Of a DNA stretch of 64,000 nucleotides, positions 59,049 to 64,000 are shown piece after piece. Numbering within the stretch: position 1 is the stretch's first letter; each line of letters opens with the position of its first letter. The position numbers and the translations under genes are program-made. This DNA comes from Dendrophyllia cribrosa (lineage: Eukaryota > Cnidaria > Anthozoa > Scleractinia > Dendrophylliidae). The notes under the pieces are model-generated. The model was not told the DNA's origin. It did not search any database and saw nothing but the letters and a program-made list of their open reading frames with translations. Where the stretch lies: positions 3,072,135 through 3,136,134 of the forward strand of contig JAJLRJ010000010.1 in the NCBI GenBank assembly GCA_024195265.1. The letters run 5' to 3'.

Positions 59049-59804
59049 ATGGCATTTTTTCAGACGCTTGATCCTTACTACAATACCTACGAGGAAGTTG
59101 TGGACATTTACAATATATACTCAAATCGGAAAGTAACACTTATTTACAACCCTACATCAGGTCAGTTCTCAGCAGAGATTTTTTTACGCATACAGACGAC
59201 TTCTTGTTATTTACTCTTCATCTCAATTCTGTTTAGGTTTCCGCGTACAGAATGGAAGAATAACAGACATTAGGGGAAGTAAGATAACAATTGTGTCGGG
59301 GAATGAAACTTTGACCATCACCCGTCGCCCAAACGGAGGTAAATATAGTAATAGCAAAAGAGCTACGACACTGTATTTATTTGCTTGTATTTTTCCAATA
59401 CGAACTCTAAAATTAAAACCGTACATGGACTATTTCTTCTGTGACGAAATCTCAGTTAAAGAATAAGTTATCAAAGTCACTCTCTTTGCAGCCGCTTACA
59501 TTATGTGCAAAATTAACTCCCTGCAATACTCTATAATATTGTAGTAGTTCTTTCATACTGTTGTCTCATTTCAAAGCATTAAATGAAGGTATCATTAGAT
59601 TGTGAGGCTGGCTTATATCTAACTGAAACATGGCGCAAAAAAAAAAAAAAAAATAGCACAGCCAAAATTCATCTTAATCATCCTTGTCGAGTTCTACAAG
59701 GAAGGGTAAACAAACTACTGTATCGTTTAAATCAACCCTGGCTATTTTATATTACAGCGTATAAGTCGAATTGTTGGTGGCATCAGGTATACCCCCGACG
59801 TTAG
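59049..59804 (+). CDS. cluster gene Q: tandem duplicate of P with altered exon 1, 86 aa
   Basis: Exon 1 (59049-59160) encodes MAFFQTLDPYYNTYEEVVDI..., loop YNIYSNR, strand KVTLIY. Exon 2 (59237-59338) reads GFRVQNGRITDIR to LTITRRPNGG, one codon longer than P. Exon 3 (59758-59804) reads AYKSNCWWHQVYPRR and ends at TAG. Exon 1 differs from P in nine codons, all changing the residue, although the 190 bp before the ATG differ at about one position. The 3' UTR intron holds a Rep106 array; a likely terminal exon begins at 61253 after attgcag, with AATAAA near 61294. Confidence 0.86.
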
Positions 59805-60029
59805 AAAGCCGGATTCCATCGAACAAGGTGAGACATAGAGAAACATAGCAGATTTTCTATTAATGTCTTTATACTCCCGTCTGTCTGGAGTTATTCCACC
59901 ACAATATGGCGGCCTTCAGTGACACTGACTGAAAACACTGAAACCATGTTTAGTCTTATATAGTCTGCTTTGTACCAAGCAAGCCAACGTTAAACAAGTT
60001 ACTTCTTCTAAAACATTGACATAAAACAA

Positions 60030-60930
60030 GCAGCATAAAATCGTATTGCTTACTAGCTTTCAATTGAATGGTTACACACGAAGATTTCATCTAGTCTACA
60101 ACACTTTAGAACCTAGAACAGCAAAATAAACAGTACCAAAAGCAAGTACTGCCTAATAGCTTTCATTTGAAATGTCACACTTAAGAATTTCATCCACAGA
60201 CTCAAAAGTTAGAACCACCTTGTACAGCATAATAAACAGTACCACAGGAAAGTACTGCTCAGAAGCTTTCATTTGAATGGCCACACATTAGGATTTCAAC
60301 TAGACTCAAAAGTAAGAACCACCTTGTGCAGTATAACAAACAGTACCACAGGAAAGTACTGCTCAATAGCTTTCATTTGAATGGTCACATTTAAGGATTT
60401 CATCCACAGACTCAAAAGTAAGAAACACCTTGTGCAGTATAACAAACAGTACCACAGGAAAGTACTGCTCAATAGCTTTCATTTGAATGGTCACATTTAA
60501 GGATTTCATCCACAGACTCAAAAGTAAGAAACACCTTGTACAGCATAATAAACAGCACCACAGCAAAGTACTGCCCAGTAGCTTTCATTTGAATAGTCAC
60601 ACTATAGAATTTCATCCTCAGACTCAAAAGTTAGATCCACCTTGTTCAGCAAAATAAACAGCACCACAGAAAAGTTCTGCTCGATAGCTTTCATTTGAAT
60701 GGTCACACTTCAGGATTCTATCCACAGACAAAAGTTGGAACCGCCTTGTACAGCATAATAAACAGTCCAACAGGAAAGTATTGCTTAATAGCTTTTATTT
60801 TAGGATTTCATCCACAGACTCATAAGTTAGAATCACCTTGTACAGCATTATAAACACTACCACAGGAAAGTACTGCTAAAAAGCTTTCATTTGAATGGAG
60901 AGGATTTATTTTACAGACTCAAAACCATAG
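60030..60930 (+). repeat. Rep106 array, about 8 units in the 3' UTR intron of gene Q
   Basis: Plus orientation, edges decayed; two neighbouring units near 60330 and 60430 share a gtgcagtataacaaacagt variant, showing local duplication. Confidence 0.93.
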
Positions 60931-61309
60931 GAAAATACTGTTCAGGAATTAACCCACAAGCTCTAAAGTTAGAAACAATATGCACGATAGAATGTAACAG
61001 CAGATGAAAAAAAAAAGCCACTACGTTTTGTAGTCGACAGACAATCTCCAAACTTCCCATGATACTTGAAGTGAAATCTTTGCTAAACAGAACTTTATTG
61101 AGTACAATAACCATTTCAGTTATTGAGTCAAATACCTGAATTGTGTACATTTAAAACTGTGTCTATATTCAGTTGATAAAGTACACATATATGGGGTGTA
61201 TGACTCCAATACATTTTCATTAAAACATTCTCTATTCTGATCTTAATTGCAGGCTGAAGATCAAGAGATTTCTGATGTTCAAATATGTGTTAAATAAAAC
61301 GATTTTATT

Positions 61310-62440
61310 GTGCTACTCCTGTGGAAACGTGATTTTTAAAATGTGTTTAGACGCTCAAGCCCTTTATGTTCTGCTAAAATTCGACTTGCCTAATATGAGG
61401 TCTGCACCAGCTCAGAAAAACATAAAGCTACAGAATGAACCCGCAACCTGAAATTGTACTTTTATAACAAGTCATAATCTTTTACTCCATTGCTGCTATA
61501 TATTTTGTCAGCAATAGGCTTTATGCATATTACGTCGCAAGCTTAAAATTCACCACCAAAACTATTTTGTACGAAATTTCCTGCAACCCTTTGACAACTT
61601 CATGTTGTCATTGAGTGGGTAATGTTTTCAGCTTTCCTCTTTTGAAAATATACAGTACATTGATGAGGTTGTCACAGGTTTATTCTTCGAAAGCGAGGCT
61701 TAGGGGTAAAATTAGCAAGTCTGACATAAATATGCATAAGGACTATTGAAAGCACAATAATTTTATTTCTAATTTCTGAAGGGGAAAGCACAGGTAACAA
61801 GCTCTCGACTTCTCGTAAAATACTTAAGGAACGTACACAGGAAATGCCGTTGTTTGGTCACTCACAGATAGACCTGTACCTTGAATAAAATCTTTGAAAA
61901 TTCGTAGTTGTGTAGTGGGGAAAAGTCACCTATACGTAACGTTTTTTTCTCATTGCAGTACGATTAGTGAAGCCTACGGGCTACTCTTTTCTCCTTGGGC
62001 GACGATCTTTTTTGATAAACAACTCCAACCAAAATTTAGCAGTTATTCTTGACGCTCTCTAAGCGGACATTCCCGTAAGCGAACAGCTCTACTTACGGCC
62101 GCTTTGACAAAACCTCGTTTGACTTCTCCTCTTACGAGAATCTTTCTCGAAAGCGGCAAGCTCCCGAAGCGGGCACTTTTTCTGCCTCTGCTTACTGGAA
62201 CTTTGACTGTATTACAAGCTATGTCCAAGTGTTAGCTATCAGACTTTCAGTAAAACGTGCGCAATAGATAAAACCTTCAAAAGACCTGGGCACGAGACCT
62301 TCTTTAACAGTTGCAACACGCATGTGCTTGAATGTGCTTAAAATAGCGGATGTAAAATCGCATACTGAACAAAAGTGTCTTCCTGTGCAATAGATCGTAT
62401 TTCTTTTAAGTTATCAGCATAAAACAAGTTTTTAGAACAA
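61310..62440. other. intergenic between Q and R; degenerate short repeats
   Basis: Between about 62050 and 62200 there are diverged copies of a word like ctcccgaagcgggcac, reminiscent of the 10.1-12.9 kb satellite. A possible splice acceptor (ctcattgcag, 61960) has no clear exon after it. No gene seen. Confidence 0.4.
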
Positions 62441-62946
62441 ATGGCTACAGGATACCAGGGAATGGAGCCATCGTCAAAATTTTGCGAAATAGTTCAGTTT
62501 GGCAGGCTGGAAGGAGGACGACGCGAGCCCCACGAGGTGACATTATTCTACAAATATAAATCGGGAAGAGAAGGAGGTAAATCGAAAGCACGATTCCTAG
62601 GACATTTACGATCTCACTACACGGACTAAAATTATGTTATTTCAACATTATTTTGCCTGCTACTATATTAGAGTTTGAAGTCCAAGGAGGGACGATATTT
62701 GACGTGCAAAGGAATGGACGAACAAGCAGTCTAAGAATTGTCACAACGAATGGGCAAAAGCTCGGTATCAGCCGTGCTCCAGGAGGAGGTAAGTAAATTA
62801 AACTTCTTTTTATCGCCGATTTGGAATATGAACACAATCAGTATTTCAAACTGAATGTACTTTTCGTTTGCTTTGAAGAATACAGATTTACCGGCAACTA
62901 CTCCAATATATTTTGGGGAAAAAAGCTTGAACGGGTGGATTTCTAA
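62441..62946 (+). CDS. cluster gene R: unrecognised small protein, 106 aa
   Basis: Exon 1 (62441-62576) is the longest of the family: MATGYQGMEPSSKFCEIVQF..., loop RLEGGRREPH, strand EVTLFY and extra KSGREG; donor gtaaat. Exon 2 (62672-62788) reads EFEVQGGTIFDVQ to LGISRAPGGG; donor gtaagt. Exon 3 (62879-62946) reads EYRFTGNYSNIFW and ends LERVDF before TAA; the UTR intron starts seven bases later; a likely terminal exon begins at 63356 with AATAAA near 63471. Introns lack Rep106. With A it marks the diverged edge of the cluster. Confidence 0.85.
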
Positions 62947-63489
62947 TAATCAGGTAAAAGATTCTGTATGCAACATCATTCGTAGAACATTAAGGAAGAT
63001 ACGAGCTAATCGGCGGAGAGAGACACGTCCTCGCTCCCCGGCACTAGAACTAATTAGCCAGACTTAACACGAGGTCAATTCTGTCTCGATTTTATTGGCC
63101 CAACTTGGCTAGAGAATCCATAAACTACAATGTAGTTTTCAAAGCTTTATAAACTCCGCGTAAGGAAAACACAATAAAACACAAGAAACCGTTGTCACGA
63201 TCTAGCCTTCACCTAACAGCAAGGCTTAACGAGGACAAAAACCGTTAATTTTGTAGCGACACGAGATTCTTGAGTATCTTCTTAGTTCTCTTAAGCTTCG
63301 TTTAATCGTGGAAAAATCTGGTCATCAGTTAAACAAAATTTCATTTCTTCAACAGCTGTAAGCGGACCAGTAATAAGAAGATTGACCATGGCCATGGCCG
63401 GCAATTGAGGAAATGCAGAACGAATTTTCAGCCAAATAACAAGGAATACAAATGTAATGTTGTTGTCGTCTAATAAATCTGACTTGCGT

Positions 63490-64000
63490 TAAGTTTGCAT
63501 TTTATTTTCTTCGTGCGCGTATATTAAGTGCATTTAACTGTCCTTGCGATAGAAAATAGAACAGAATATTAATGGAAATGCTTCGTCACGTTCAAGAAAA
63601 ATATGCGCTAAAGTGACGCAGCGAAGATGAAAAACATGTCGCCAAAAGATATGACGCAATGTTCCGAAATGGATAAGAATTGCGCGAGCATCAGAGATCA
63701 ACATTTGTTTTCTCTGAACTATTTTGCTCCTCCCCTCTATGCTAATTTTAAACAAATTGACATTCTTTGCTTTTGAGTCGGCTTGCTAATCTACGCAGGA
63801 AAAAACATGAAACCTAATCAGCTTCTGTTGGGACATTCTTTACTACGAAATACCCCTTATTAGCCAAAGCGGTAACATTTCTTTTCCATGTTATGAAATA
63901 GTAACTTTCCTGCATTGGTTGCAATCTGATTCTGGTGAAATGCAAGCGAATGACACGACGAGAGAGCGAAGACGCGCGTGCTACGCATTCTTATAATTTA
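63490..64000. other. no gene recognised
   Basis: Downstream of gene R. The minus-strand frame at 63534-63755 has no splice or motif support. Confidence 0.4.

Overview
This is AT-rich animal nuclear DNA: spliced genes with GT/AG introns, AATAAA poly(A) signals, minisatellites, foldback elements and fragments of a non-LTR retrotransposon and a RecQ-type helicase. The style resembles an anthozoan cnidarian (coral or sea anemone), but that is inference; nothing in the window proves the species.

Left part (1-25 kb) is repeat-rich and gene-poor. It holds a 106-bp minisatellite (480-1760), the 5' end of a minus-strand gene (exons 3233-3304 and 1861-2000), a 19-bp minisatellite (4570-8386) interrupted by a broken reverse transcriptase and a broken RecQ-like helicase piece, a second and unrelated 106-bp array (10929-12660), several foldback/MITE-like elements (12.9-18.4 kb), a tRNA-like SINE fragment, a small three-exon minus-strand gene (20877-21674) and a tentative plus-strand gene start (22112-24061).

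Right part (25.9-63.5 kb) is the main content: a head-to-tail, all-plus-strand cluster of a small-protein family I do not recognise. I can model 17 members with an intact start (A to R by position, of which one, J, lacks its last coding exon), plus one pseudogene stub and two orphan promoters. Each normal member has three short coding exons joined by phase-1 introns, a stop codon in exon 3, and a further intron starting a few bases after the stop. Proteins are 85-106 aa, with no signal peptide or membrane segment. Exon 1 carries an E(I/V)VxVG motif, a short loop that varies strongly, and a DVTIxY-like strand. Exon 2 begins FxVxGG and ends ITRRxxGG. Exon 3 is short and carries an aromatic SWFTW- or GYW-like motif.

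The cluster has been reshuffled repeatedly. Genes L and N are hybrids whose first two exons and last exon come from different subfamilies; the switch lies in intron 2, which in many members carries the same 106-bp minisatellite. Segmental duplications link D-E to M-N, F-G to K-L, and P to Q. A conserved promoter module of about 50 bp sits 200-240 bp before eight of the genes or stubs. Closely related copies evolve very differently: F and K differ almost only at silent sites, whereas P/Q and D/M have nearly identical flanks but amino-acid-changing differences packed into exon 1, mostly in the loop after the VG motif. This suggests a lineage-specific, diversifying intracellular protein family; an immune or conflict role is a hypothesis only.
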